A DNA stretch of 64,000 nucleotides from DLAJ01 sp964655525 (lineage in GTDB: Bacteria > Bacillota > Clostridia > Lachnospirales > Lachnospiraceae): positions 66,753-130,752 of the forward strand of contig CAZZNE010000006.1 in NCBI GenBank assembly GCA_964655525.1, given 5' to 3'. The translations under genes and the position numbers were made by a program. Position 1 is the first letter of the stretch, and the number at the start of each line of letters is the position of its first letter. Below, in pieces: positions 42,449 through 52,309 of the stretch. The notes beneath the pieces are model-generated. The model saw only the letters and a list, made by a program, of their open reading frames with translations, did no database searches and was not told where the DNA came from.

Positions 42449-43195
42449 TTATTGCATCAAGATACCAATGATTATAAAAATAATAAGGAGAAACATCCAT
42501 ACAACGGTGCTTTTTAAACGCTTAAATTTTTCTTTATTTGCTTTTTCATTATTTTTCCACACATTCGTATTTACGTCTAACAATTTCGTGAACATCATGT
42601 TCTTGTCATCCACCGCACATTTAAAATTGACTTCCTTATTATCAAATTTGTAGCAGGCGTACTTATCAGCTAATAATGTTTTTGCAATTTGAACCAGCGC
42701 TCCTATGGCTGTAACTATCAATCCAAGTAAAACCAGTATATTAATTTCCCTCCATACTAATGTGGCGGATTCGTTTCCTATTTCGCTAATCAATGTAACC
42801 TGCAGTTTATTGTTCAATACGATTCCCAGTAGTACACCCCAAAGTGCTATTAGATAACCTGTTTTGCTTTCTATTGCATTTTTCACTGTATATTGGTGAT
42901 TTATATCTGAAATTGTCAATTCTAGAAGTCGTTCAACTGCTGTATTTTCAATTCCTTTGGCATTCAAGGCAGAAAAGACATACCTTTGTCTGTCAATATT
43001 TTCCTGCCTTTCTTTTTCAAAGTCGTTGCTAACACCATATTTATGCGCATATTTATCAAAGATTCTCTCTTTCTCTGAAGACAACAGTACTTTATTGTCA
43101 TCTTCCACAGGAGTATCCGTCTGCTCTGCAGAGAGCGGCTGGCCAGTATCTGGTATGGAGTTTTGCGCATTTTGGTAATCCATTTTATCCATCAT
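42449..43195 (-). CDS. Membrane protein with three C-terminal-half helices, SLATT/Pycsar-effector-like topology
   Basis: The 248-residue product has a charged soluble N-terminus of about 110 residues, two close membrane helices (about 112-129 and 150-172), a soluble stretch and a last helix (about 230-247). The segment before the first helix (NAIESKTGYLIALWGVLLG) resembles the start of the first helix in SLATT and Pycsar-type membrane effectors, which depolarise the membrane in anti-phage systems. That similarity is from memory and not tested. No nucleotide cyclase is visible nearby. Two ATG codons are adjacent at the start. Confidence 0.6.
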   Translation of the reverse strand: MMDKMDYQNAQNSIPDTGQPLSAEQTDTPVEDDNKVLLSSEKERIFDKYAHKYGVSNDFEKERQENIDRQRYVFSALNAKGIENTAVERLLELTISDINHQYTVKNAIESKTGYLIALWGVLLGIVLNNKLQVTLISEIGNESATLVWREINILVLLGLIVTAIGALVQIAKTLLADKYACYKFDNKEVNFKCAVDDKNMMFTKLLDVNTNVWKNNEKANKEKFKRLKSTVVWMFLLIIFIIIGILMQ

Positions 43196-43598
43196 ATTAT
43201 AAAGTAGTAGTTTTTATCGTCCCTCTCCAGGGACTGTGTGCTATACGATTAGAGTTACCGTGGCTCTGAACAATACCAAGGGAAGGTCTGACCACATTTG
43301 TTATCAATCCGTATTAGAAATGCTTACAAGCAATTCATTCTAATTTTATCATTTTTCATTTTGTAACCATACAGAATTATATGACATCTCTATAGCCTTG
43401 TCAATTATTTATGTAATACAACATTATTTTTATAATTTAACTGTGCCGTATTGTATTGTGGGAAACGCTGCGTAATAAGATATTTCATTTTGGAAAATCC
43501 GGGAGTTACCCGGACTTTCACATTCAATACTCTATGATTTATTTGTACAGTATACCTAAACTTTAGGACTCCATGGAGTCATATTTTCATGTTTCTTG
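43196..43598. other. AT-rich gene-less stretch
   Basis: No credible gene is present. It holds a short perfect hairpin (GTCCCT/AGGGAC at about 43219-43234) and a TCCGGG/CCCGGA stem with a short T-run on the minus strand (43491-43514) that could terminate transcripts coming through the IS66 remnant. Confidence 0.5.
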
Positions 43599-44286
43599 TC
43601 AGACAGGTTTTTTATCGGAGTTGTAATTAGCGCCCGGCTCTTGCTGTAGCTGTGACATTATGATAGCACACAAACCATCTATGCTCTTTCTCATGCCGGT
43701 GCAACTGGTAATGATGTAAATGTTTGCAGCACCGAAAATATCACCAAGCATGCGCCCTACCTCCGATACACTGAAATGTATTTTGAATAACAGCATCAGC
43801 AGCTCCATGAAAGATGCGTATCCTAATATTTCTACATTCGATCTCGGCAACAATGCAGGAAACACTGACCAAAGCTAAAAGGCTGGTATTTTGCTCCGTC
43901 ATGGCAGGCGTAGACATCCGCTTTCAACCATATCAAGCTTCACAACTTCCTGCATAACAGGCGCACCGAAAACTTTACCTGTCAGATTAGAAATCGTATA
44001 TCCTGCTTTCCGTAGTTTGCTGACCCGATTGCAAAAGGTTCCAGGGTTAATACCCTGTTTTCTTCACCATTCATAATCGAAATGTCCGCTCTGACGGCAT
44101 TTCATGATCAGTTTAATTTGTTCCGGTTTTCTTACACAGTTAGGATTCATAATGATTGCTCTTTAAAGATAGAGTAAAACGCTTGCCTCTAGCACTGGAA
44201 CCATAGCAAAACACTCGCGTTTCCTAAGAATCATTATATAAGTTTATGAAGGCCGGAAAATCCACACTATTATTTAGCGCTTACGT
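43599..44286 (-). mobile_element. Decayed IS66-family remnant (tnpA and start of tnpB)
   Basis: Reading the minus strand from 44152 gives an IS66 TnpA-like protein (EQIKLIMKCRQSG, then after a stop codon GINPGTFCNRVSKLRKAGY). It is followed by a frame containing the start of TnpB (IYIITSCTGMRKSIDGLCAI, ending near 43599). Inactivating stops and the missing tnpC show that it is dead. The upstream edge near 44270-44286 reads GTAAGCGC in minus sense, as in IS66 terminal repeats. Confidence 0.75.
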
Positions 44287-44485
44287 TATATCATACAGAA
44301 GCTCTTAATTTTTTAGTTTTTCAACAGACCCAAAAGTTATATGGCTCAAAAGCATCCACAACGACATATCTTCTTTGCGTCAAAAAGATTGTTATTACTT
44401 TTTCTCTATAAAGTCTTTTTTAAGTTCAAAGAAATCTATTTATATCTGATAAAACAATAGTAGGATTATGTTCATACATTACTTA

Positions 44486-45403
44486 TCAAATTCCTTTTTC
44501 ATTCTCGCATATCACTTCTCTACAATTATCCATTTCATTTTTTATTTTAAGTGAATCATCGTTATCTTCTCCTTTTATAAGACTTACAACTTTATATGCT
44601 TCTTCAAAATACCTAAATGCCTCTTTATAACTTTTTAAGTGTACTTCCAACATCCCTAAACCATAATATGTCATTGCTGTATCTAAATGTTGTTCTCCCA
44701 CTATTTTTTCCCTGATCTCTAAGGCTTTTTCAAAATACTCTCTTGCATCGTTTACTTTATTTTTTTTCAAATATACACTAGCAATATTATTATACGTCGT
44801 TGCTGTATCTAGATGGTTTTCGCCAATTTTTTCTCTTCTGATCGATAACGATATTTCTAAATACTTCAAGGCACGTTCAAGATTATCAAGCTCCATATAT
44901 ATAACCCCTAGATTATTGTACGATACCGCTATTTCTATATCATTCAACGAAAATATTTGCTCTTTTATACTCAAGGAAAGTTGGAAATAAAATAATGCTT
45001 TTTGAAACTCTTTCATTTTATAATATATTCTACCAAGGTTATTATATATTTCTGCCTTTTTAGGAGTTGATCCATCAACAAACTTCTGTGCTTGCTCAAT
45101 ATACTTAAGTGCATCTTTGAGTTGTCCTTGCTTATACATAACTGTTGCTATTTCATTATAGCAATCGCCCCTTAGCACATGATCTGTAAATCCATCATTA
45201 TCAATAATTTGATGATAATGGCTTAGTGCCGCGCTAAAATACCCAATCTTATAATAACACTTTCCCACTTTATACTCTAAATTTGCTTTTTCTTGTCGAG
45301 AGCATGAATTATTTAATAACATCAAATATCCATCGAGTGCTTTCTTGTATTGAGCCGATTTATAACATTCCTCATAATACTTTTTTTGTTTGTCCATACT
45401 CAT
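44486..45403 (-). CDS. TPR protein, kinesin-light-chain type
   Basis: The 305-residue product is made of seven or so TPR units, of which the later ones have the 42-residue spacing of kinesin light chain/NB-ARC-associated repeats (YNNLGVIYMELDNLERALKYLE, YNNIASVYLKKNKVNDAREYFEKALEIREK). There is no signal peptide or enzymatic domain, so it is probably a scaffold or sensor. Its start lies 11 bases after the stop of the large HD/PEP-synthase-like gene with AAGGAG between, which makes it the second gene of unit B and a likely partner of that protein. Confidence 0.85.
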   Translation of the reverse strand: MSMDKQKKYYEECYKSAQYKKALDGYLMLLNNSCSRQEKANLEYKVGKCYYKIGYFSAALSHYHQIIDNDGFTDHVLRGDCYNEIATVMYKQGQLKDALKYIEQAQKFVDGSTPKKAEIYNNLGRIYYKMKEFQKALFYFQLSLSIKEQIFSLNDIEIAVSYNNLGVIYMELDNLERALKYLEISLSIRREKIGENHLDTATTYNNIASVYLKKNKVNDAREYFEKALEIREKIVGEQHLDTAMTYYGLGMLEVHLKSYKEAFRYFEEAYKVVSLIKGEDNDDSLKIKNEMDNCREVICENEKGI

Positions 45404-45414
45404 TTAATCACTCC

Positions 45415-48400
45415 TTAGAATCGAAATCTTTTCATTTCATCAATATACTCATCTATAGATGCATCTGTAATATCCTCTGGTTTTCCATGTGTATAAGCAA
45501 AAATTTGTTCTTCTATTTTTAATGCACATGCCTTAAGTTCTTCAAAATTGGGCTTGTTAACACTAGACGAATCAATCCCCTTCTGCCTCTTTTTTGCTTC
45601 ACTAAGCCTATCACGAATAGATAAAACTCCCTCGGGTGATATGCGTTGATCTGCATATGCACAAATTTTTACTTCAAAATTACTCTCACTACATGTTTTT
45701 ACATTATTTGAAAACTGTTTTTCCTGAATAAGTTTTATTACATCTGCATCAACATTTATTTCACTTGCAATTTTTAATGTAGCATCTATGTCCGTAGTCC
45801 CATATCTTTTTCCAATATGCTTCCGCACATTTAACCAATATTGCCATGAATCCTCCGAAAAAGAATCAGGGAATATCATTCTAAACTTTTCATCAGTTCC
45901 TTTTACTATATTACCTATATCATGGAGAAGACAAGCTTTTATCATTTTGCCTCTATCCAAAGTATCTTTCCCCTTCCATCGGTCTAATAGCCAACAAACA
46001 AGAGCTGCCGTCCTAAGCATATGATCCCTTAAATGTTTGGGCAATGCATAAGCTTGATAAATAGAAATTGTATCTATATTTAATGTCTTATTTGCTGAAA
46101 AAATAGCATTACTAGCTATTTTCTTTCCACCAGTAATATTTCTACTTTGCAAAATAAATATTTTATTTTCTTGCATAGTCCATTCAATATCCTGTGGCGC
46201 ATTAAAAAATGCCGAAATCTCCATTGCTTTATCTTTTAATCGTTCACACTGCTCCATTGTCAATATGTTCTCCCAAACTCCTTTCGTTTTGGAAAATTCT
46301 TTTTTACCTTTATCATATATAAATGTCGCCGGAATCACTTTTCCACTTGTTAAATATTCATTTCCTCCTGGCACCACCTGAATTGCCAATTCATTCTGAT
46401 TTTTAACGGGATTATCTGTAAAAATAACTCCAGAATAACTTCCCAATATCATTTTTTGTATAATTATACATCCTTTTCCAGTATAATCATTCAATGCTTT
46501 TGAAACATTAATTAAATCTTGCATTACATCTGAACGATGTACTCTAAGCATAGTAATTTCTTGCCCGGCCCCCGAAATTACCTCCCCATCTTCTCTATTT
46601 GTACTACTCCTAATTGCAAGCCAGTCACTATTGAGTTCTTCCAGTGCATCCTGTATGCCTGCAATAAAGGACTGGCGTTTTTGCATATTACTATCATTTC
46701 CTTGAATCATAATATCCTTTAGTTGCTCTATCTTAATGCAAAAGAAATCTGGCACTTCAAAACCAGCTTCTTTCAATCTAAACAATGAATATGCTTTTTT
46801 CCCCATTTCTTCTTCATCTATAATATCTTTGTCATGTGTACGAATAATGCCATCATTAGTTTGGTACAGTATTTGAATTTTTCCATGATCAGCGTCCACA
46901 AAAATCTTTTGACCTGAGCACACCTTATCTATTAATCCATGCACGCCAACAACACAAGGAATATGGAGTTCCCTGCAAACGATAGCGGCATGACAAGTAA
47001 AGCCGCCAGTTTCTGTAATAACAGCTCCTGCCATCTTTAGTAATTCAAATTTGTCTGGATCTAAATCTGTTGCTACGAGTATTTCTCCTTTTTGAAACTC
47101 CTTTTTATTATCCTGATTTAGCATCCAACAATAACCTTTATATTCTCCCAGCGAAGCTGTTTCCCCAATTAACTCACCTTCTACAATATCTTTTATAGAT
47201 GTCTCTTTCTTCATTTTTTGGGCTAAAGCAATCGCTTCTTCACCATATATTATATTTTCACCATTTTTGCCCAACTGATAAACAAAAATTTCAGAAGCTA
47301 ACCTTTCTCTTCCTCTTTGCAGCACATCCTTCTCCCCATTAAGAAGAGCCATGACTTCGTTAGGCAACATACATCTAATTACACCTTCCTCTACATTGTT
47401 ACGAATCGCAATCTCTTGAATTAATTTGTCTAAAAAATAAAAGTTGCGTAATTGATAATACCTTCTTTTCATTTTCAAAGAGCCCATCTGTGAATAGATA
47501 AGAAATAACCGCTGATATCTTTCATTAATATCGTATAAGCTAAAGAGTTTTACTCTTTTAGCCATTACTTGATGCTGCCTCTCCACTAGCATATTTTGGC
47601 GTTGTTTTATAGTATTGTCATCATATTCCTTCATTAGTCTTTCTATCATTTGTGAAAGATCCATAACAGCCCTATTTCTGTACCCATGATATCCCCAATA
47701 TTTCCATGTATTTATATATCTATCAATTATACCCACAACATCCGGTTTCAAATACATTAGGAATCTTCCTGTTGAGGACTTCCACATTTTTTGCTCTTCC
47801 TCCGAAGATGTTTTTATAATATTTTCCGAAATTTCATTAACATCTATAATCTCCCTTCCTGTATAATTTATATTTTCTGGATAAGTCAGCCACTCAAAAA
47901 CTTCATTTAATTTCTTTTCATCATTCAATTCTTTATCCTTATCTTTAAGATATTGCTTCAAAAATAATGTAAAAGAGGGAATTCCTCTATCCAATGTTTC
48001 AGGAATACGAGCATATGTATATAATTGTTTATGTGCTTCATAATGTTTTCGATAATAAGTCAATATTTGTGTATCTGTCATTTCCTCAAACTTTTCGCAC
48101 TTTTCATCACTAAATACCTGCCCTAACTCTTCCATAGTTTCTTTTATTTTATTTGACAAATTATCCCAAAAATCTAGATCATTTGTTAATGTAGAAATTA
48201 AATCATTTGCAACTTTTATACATTCTTTTTCCCTTATATAATATCGTTCATTAAAATTTTCATATACCGCTACAATTTCCTCATATCCAAATTTCTTAAA
48301 CTCCTCCGGCAAATTATTTTTCAAACTCTGCCCAAGATATAAAGCCGAAAAATGAATATCCTCATCTTGATTAACTGCACCGAGTAACCAACGATCAGGT

Positions 48401-49839
48401 TTCTTTTCTTCTTCCTGCCGATCTCCTTTAGGTAAAACCTCCATACCATCAATCATATCATCGTTATCTGTCAATTTATCCATATCATAACTAGGTTCTG
48501 GTTTTTTCTCATCATATTTCAATAAATCCTCAATTGCATTTCCAATGTAAGGACGTAATTTATCCAATAAATTGTTATACATACTTTTAGAATTGCCAAC
48601 TGGATCCGTATACTGTTTATCATCTTCAAAGCAAATATAAATTGCGTCTCCCTTTGCCCAAACATCTAGGTCATTTGCAAACAAGGTTCTCTCATCCAGA
48701 TCTAATGCTCTATATTTTTCGCGATCCCACATCTGAATCTCATCGCATATGCGCAATAATGCTGCGATTGGAAGTTTCTTAATGTCAATAATAAAATTGT
48801 CAAGATAAATTCCATACCCGTTCGCTTCAGCTATATTCAATCCACTTTTGTCTATATTATGCAATGCAACTGCATTCATCGCTATATGCACTAAATCCTC
48901 AGTATTTTTTTCTTTTTTAATTAAATCATCAAAAAATTCTTCGTCGACATCCATAAATGTAATTGGATTCATCTCACATGCTGCAAGCTGTCTTGTAACT
49001 TCACAATACGATTCCCATACTTTTCCTAATATAAGTGCACTACATATGCCATGATCTTTATACCCAGTGCGTCTCTTTGTCCCTCCTGCCTGTCTTTCAA
49101 CAATATTATAGTATATTTGTATTCCATTTGTATTCCCATCCGCACCGCTTACTAACTTTGTAGTCTTTCCAGCCTCACTTAAAATATTCCATGCCGAATT
49201 ATCTTTATTATCTATTTCAGCAATCGAATCTAAAGATTCACGATACAATTTATGTTGTTTCACAAAAGTATTTTCCTTTTCTTTGCTAGCTCCTTTATCA
49301 CTAAAAACATAATGCATTGGCAGTTTAAGCATTTTATTCATTTCCTTACGAAATTCATCCCACTCATTTTTATAATCTGCAATCTTATCATTTTCAAAGA
49401 GATATCCTATGTCATGATATAGTGCAGCTAACACCCACACTTTTACAAAATTTTCCTCTCCCTTTACTGCTTTGTCAATATTATCATGTATAGATTTCAC
49501 CATTTCATAAAAGTATATTCCAAGAAAAAATACTTTTATCATATGAGATGTATGATTACGATACTCTTTATAAAAGACACGGTCATGTTCAAAATCTGCA
49601 AGAACCCCTATTAAAAGATTCGGACCAAATTCTGGAAAAGAACTCCATATTAACTGATACATTTTTTCAGAAGCGGAATTTCTTTTTTCTTCGTTTGCGC
49701 TAAATATATCAAATAATAATTCTATATTACCTTGTTCATTTTGAATACATTTCTGGATAATTTTACTTCCCATTGCCCAATCATATAATGTCCTATTAAC
49801 GCCCTTTAATTCAAAACTTCTTTCGTTTGTAGATTTCAT
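45415..49839 (-). CDS. Large HD - phosphohistidine swivel - ATP-grasp - HD protein
   Basis: The 1474-residue product has several parts. An HD-type region covers about 85-400, with NHTSH near 95-99, ALYHDIGY with the HD pair at 142-143, and later ALHNID and LLRICDEIQMWDR. A large unassigned helical region follows. A PEP-utilising swivel domain lies at about 885-985, with the phospho-acceptor His950 in GGFTCHAAIVCRE. A PEP/pyruvate-type ATP-grasp domain spans about 1010-1240 (LAIRSSTNREDG, DIEWTMQ, FILQSR). A second HD domain spans about 1265-1410 (HMLRTA, LLHDIGN, YADQR). The swivel comes before the ATP-grasp domain, the reverse of PEP synthase and rifampicin phosphotransferase. The substrate is unknown. 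The ATG at 49837-49839 follows GAGGAG and overlaps a leader peptide frame. Confidence 0.8.
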   Translation of the reverse strand: MKSTNERSFELKGVNRTLYDWAMGSKIIQKCIQNEQGNIELLFDIFSANEEKRNSASEKMYQLIWSSFPEFGPNLLIGVLADFEHDRVFYKEYRNHTSHMIKVFFLGIYFYEMVKSIHDNIDKAVKGEENFVKVWVLAALYHDIGYLFENDKIADYKNEWDEFRKEMNKMLKLPMHYVFSDKGASKEKENTFVKQHKLYRESLDSIAEIDNKDNSAWNILSEAGKTTKLVSGADGNTNGIQIYYNIVERQAGGTKRRTGYKDHGICSALILGKVWESYCEVTRQLAACEMNPITFMDVDEEFFDDLIKKEKNTEDLVHIAMNAVALHNIDKSGLNIAEANGYGIYLDNFIIDIKKLPIAALLRICDEIQMWDREKYRALDLDERTLFANDLDVWAKGDAIYICFEDDKQYTDPVGNSKSMYNNLLDKLRPYIGNAIEDLLKYDEKKPEPSYDMDKLTDNDDMIDGMEVLPKGDRQEEEKKPDRWLLGAVNQDEDIHFSALYLGQSLKNNLPEEFKKFGYEEIVAVYENFNERYYIREKECIKVANDLISTLTNDLDFWDNLSNKIKETMEELGQVFSDEKCEKFEEMTDTQILTYYRKHYEAHKQLYTYARIPETLDRGIPSFTLFLKQYLKDKDKELNDEKKLNEVFEWLTYPENINYTGREIIDVNEISENIIKTSSEEEQKMWKSSTGRFLMYLKPDVVGIIDRYINTWKYWGYHGYRNRAVMDLSQMIERLMKEYDDNTIKQRQNMLVERQHQVMAKRVKLFSLYDINERYQRLFLIYSQMGSLKMKRRYYQLRNFYFLDKLIQEIAIRNNVEEGVIRCMLPNEVMALLNGEKDVLQRGRERLASEIFVYQLGKNGENIIYGEEAIALAQKMKKETSIKDIVEGELIGETASLGEYKGYCWMLNQDNKKEFQKGEILVATDLDPDKFELLKMAGAVITETGGFTCHAAIVCRELHIPCVVGVHGLIDKVCSGQKIFVDADHGKIQILYQTNDGIIRTHDKDIIDEEEMGKKAYSLFRLKEAGFEVPDFFCIKIEQLKDIMIQGNDSNMQKRQSFIAGIQDALEELNSDWLAIRSSTNREDGEVISGAGQEITMLRVHRSDVMQDLINVSKALNDYTGKGCIIIQKMILGSYSGVIFTDNPVKNQNELAIQVVPGGNEYLTSGKVIPATFIYDKGKKEFSKTKGVWENILTMEQCERLKDKAMEISAFFNAPQDIEWTMQENKIFILQSRNITGGKKIASNAIFSANKTLNIDTISIYQAYALPKHLRDHMLRTAALVCWLLDRWKGKDTLDRGKMIKACLLHDIGNIVKGTDEKFRMIFPDSFSEDSWQYWLNVRKHIGKRYGTTDIDATLKIASEINVDADVIKLIQEKQFSNNVKTCSESNFEVKICAYADQRISPEGVLSIRDRLSEAKKRQKGIDSSSVNKPNFEELKACALKIEEQIFAYTHGKPEDITDASIDEYIDEMKRFRF

Positions 49840-49877
49840 ATTCTCCTCTTGATGATGCTTACATAAGAAAACACCAT
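49836..49877 (-). CDS. Leader peptide of unit B
   Basis: A 13-residue frame, MVFSYVSIIKRRI, starts at 49877 after AGAAAGGGAATC and ends in a TGA that overlaps the start codon of the large gene. The same element, with most residues shared, precedes unit A at 56096-56143. The overlap suggests translational coupling or a regulatory leader. Expression is not proven. Confidence 0.5.
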   Translation of the reverse strand: MVFSYVSIIKRRI

Positions 49878-50044
49878 GATTCCCTTTCTTCTCATATTGT
49901 AATTGAACCAACTCAAATTTAATAAGTTTTTGATTTGCACTATAAGCTTGTTTGAAATTTTTTATGTTCTGTTAATCCAATAGGAATTCTTATCTCAATC
50001 CGAGAAATCAGACACACCCTATAAAGTTCGCTCACGAACCGAAT

Positions 50045-50470
50045 GCCGGGATTGATGAGATTGAAAACCAAATCAACTCCATCATAGACTAGATATATTC
50101 CCTCATTCTTACTATCCTGGGGATCAGCTACCGTATAGACGTCATGAACCTTACAGAGATTGGTGATTTTAACAGATTTGACTCTCTAGATAAGATACTG
50201 GCTTATGCGGGTTTATCCTCAACCATCTACCAGTTCGGGCAGCTTGACAGCAAATACTCCCATATGGAAAAACACAGTCCAGATACTTCTTATGCCGTGT
50301 TCAATGCCACAAAATTCGCCTGCCATTGAGCCCCGACCTTTTCCGCTTATCTCGCAAAAAGTAGGCAAAAAGTAAGCATTATCATAGCGCCGTCTCCCAT
50401 GCTGCCAAGAAACTGGTTCGCGTGATTTACCGGTCGCAAAAACAGGTCACGCTATATCAATGCAACTTGA
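50045..50470 (+). pseudogene. IS110-family transposase C-terminal remnant
   Basis: Plus-strand translation gives an IS110 transposase_20-like segment (TEIGDFNRFDSLDKILAYAG, then SHMEKHSPDTSYAVFNATKF). After a stop and frameshift it continues as KSKHYHSAVSHAAKKLVRVI. An in-frame TAG near 50090 and the frame change show decay. The remnant tail may run to about 50630. It lies between the two system units and upstream of the unit B leader. Confidence 0.8.
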
Positions 50471-50647
50471 ACATCCAATTCCATACCTCCTTTTCAAGTA
50501 CCAACCACAATGCCCTGTTTGTCATGCGTTTCCAAGGTACTAAGAATAATTCTAAGATTCTTTTCTATAATGGAATGCATTTCTGCAATTCACTCATAAA
50601 ACGTCACTTTTTGACTTGACTTTTAATAATTAGCCATAAATAGATTT

Positions 50648-51472
50648 CTATTTTTTGCTACTTTTTAAATCCGTAATTATAAATGTTGTTATGATTGCTA
50701 AAGTTACAGGGAATAAAACTCTTTCACTCAAATTCTGAATAAAAATACTTATTTTCCCCAAATTGACTATATAAGATGGTATACATAACAACACACACAC
50801 AAACAATACGCCAAAACCGATTTTTAAATATCTTTTTGTTCTTTTCTTCAAAATGTCTCGATTAAATTTATCTAATTCTCTCTGATATTCCTCTTTGCAC
50901 TTTTTATATTCATCAGATTCTATCATCTTATGATATAAATCTCTTTTCCTTGTTGCCCAAGTATTTTTGTCCCTCCATTCAATATAGAAATTAACATCTT
51001 CAAAGCCGTTTAACATCCTGGGATGTCCTGGTTCATTATCATGAGAAGGCGCATTTTCATAATCTGGAGAATTTAAATACCAAAACTGTAACGTTACAAA
51101 CTCACTTCCAACTTTTAACTTTATTTCTTGTTTACTATGATTATGAATCGCAATAATAGAACAGCCAATATATTGTGCATCAAGAGTTGTTCCGATATGT
51201 CCTGCTCCTTTTGATACTAATGTAACTTTTGAATGATAAGAACCGCCAATTTTATTAGAAACATATATTGATTCTTCAGTATATATTAGAGCGGTATCAT
51301 TAGGCTCAATCACAATATAATTCTCATCACTAATACTCTTTTTTGATGATAATGACCATGCAAATTTGCTTACATGTAAGTCAATTGAATTAGACTTTAT
51401 TGATTCAACATGTACCGGATATACATATATATTTCTTCCAAGCTCTTTTTTCAAATCAACGATACTGAGCAT
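50648..51472 (-). CDS. dCTP deaminase/dUTPase-fold protein with two membrane helices
   Basis: The 274-residue product has an N-terminal domain of about 165 residues resembling the trimeric dCTP deaminase/dUTPase fold: SNSIDLHVS near 26-35, and GHIGTTLDAQYIGCSIIAIH near 91-110. The Asp in TLDAQYIG (98) fits the dUTPase catalytic Asp, while the deaminase Glu position appears to be Ala. A charged, probably coiled stretch (about 175-212) leads to two membrane helices (about 217-237 and 251-267). Membrane anchoring is unusual for this fold. It is the last gene of unit A, 212 bases after thyX. It may degrade or sense dUTP/dCTP at the membrane. Confidence 0.7.
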   Translation of the reverse strand: MLSIVDLKKELGRNIYVYPVHVESIKSNSIDLHVSKFAWSLSSKKSISDENYIVIEPNDTALIYTEESIYVSNKIGGSYHSKVTLVSKGAGHIGTTLDAQYIGCSIIAIHNHSKQEIKLKVGSEFVTLQFWYLNSPDYENAPSHDNEPGHPRMLNGFEDVNFYIEWRDKNTWATRKRDLYHKMIESDEYKKCKEEYQRELDKFNRDILKKRTKRYLKIGFGVLFVCVLLCIPSYIVNLGKISIFIQNLSERVLFPVTLAIITTFIITDLKSSKK

Positions 51473-51684
51473 ATTATTCTTCCTTTTCCTTTCTTCTTTT
51501 GTATAACATGATAATATTATATATAATTCAATCTACACTTATGTCCTTTGTGTGCGCTCCACTAAAGTTTTGTTCGCCATATATCTTTCTTTTTTCAGCT
51601 AAACACTACGTTAATAAAATTTGTAAGAGATATTTATGGAAAACCTGCATTTGCGATACCAACATATACATAAAATTGATATAG

Positions 51685-52308
51685 TTAATATTCAATATCA
51701 TCAAAAATAACAGGCATCCTCTTTTTAAACTCATCCAACAATGCACAGGCTATCTCCTTCATCTGCGGATGCGCATTTTTTGCTGTTCGAAGCCGAAAAA
51801 AATGCCTCCATTCACGCAAATTCATTGTAACCACAATCTCCGTTTTCAAACTGTTCGGAAGAATACTTCTCGCTTGTTGCGGTTCCGCTCCTAATTCAAT
51901 TAGTTTATTATATGTGCTCTCAATAACTTGCATGGTGTTTAACCACAATCCATATTCGGCGCTATCTTCACTCCAAAAAAGAGGCTTAATAACTGTCAAT
52001 TCTTTCCCAAATTTTTCATTACTATAATTGCAATATCTGGTACTTTCTTGACTATAACTAGCTATCCTATGCCTTACAATTTCATGTGTTACACCTCGGT
52101 CGCAAGTGATTTTGACAGAAACCTTTTCATGCTCAATTACAGACTCATGCCCTCTTTTTAAAATGTTTGCTACAAATTTCTTCGCAGAGTCTTCCGTAAT
52201 TCTGTCTTCTGACTTATAACAAACCCTCCCAATTCTTTCAATCCGTTTAATTATGTCATCTCCTTTGATTTCCTGCATAAACTCAAAGAATGGCTCAATT
52301 ACTCTCAT
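51685..52308 (-). CDS. thyX: Flavin-dependent thymidylate synthase
   Basis: The 207-residue enzyme methylates dUMP to dTMP using FAD and methylenetetrahydrofolate. The ThyX motif RHRIASYSQESTRY starts at about residue 79, preceded by HESVIEHEKVSVKI, and the C-terminal EWRHFFRLRTAKNAHPQM block is intact, so it should be active. The ATG at 52306-52308 follows AGGAGG inside the end of the preceding gene, one base after its stop. Its location in an accessory operon with phosphoribosyltransferases is unusual. Confidence 0.95.
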   Translation of the reverse strand: MRVIEPFFEFMQEIKGDDIIKRIERIGRVCYKSEDRITEDSAKKFVANILKRGHESVIEHEKVSVKITCDRGVTHEIVRHRIASYSQESTRYCNYSNEKFGKELTVIKPLFWSEDSAEYGLWLNTMQVIESTYNKLIELGAEPQQARSILPNSLKTEIVVTMNLREWRHFFRLRTAKNAHPQMKEIACALLDEFKKRMPVIFDDIEY

Positions 52309-52309
52309 T

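Noticed and set aside
44486..45403. The TPR protein as a phosphatase/peptide quorum regulator of the Rap or PlcR type
   Set aside because: It lacks an N-terminal helix-turn-helix or Rap three-helix bundle, and no signal-peptide gene lies nearby.
50144..50329. A 61-codon plus-strand open frame as an independent small gene
   Set aside because: Its sequence is an internal piece of an IS110 transposase that continues on both sides through stops and a frameshift.
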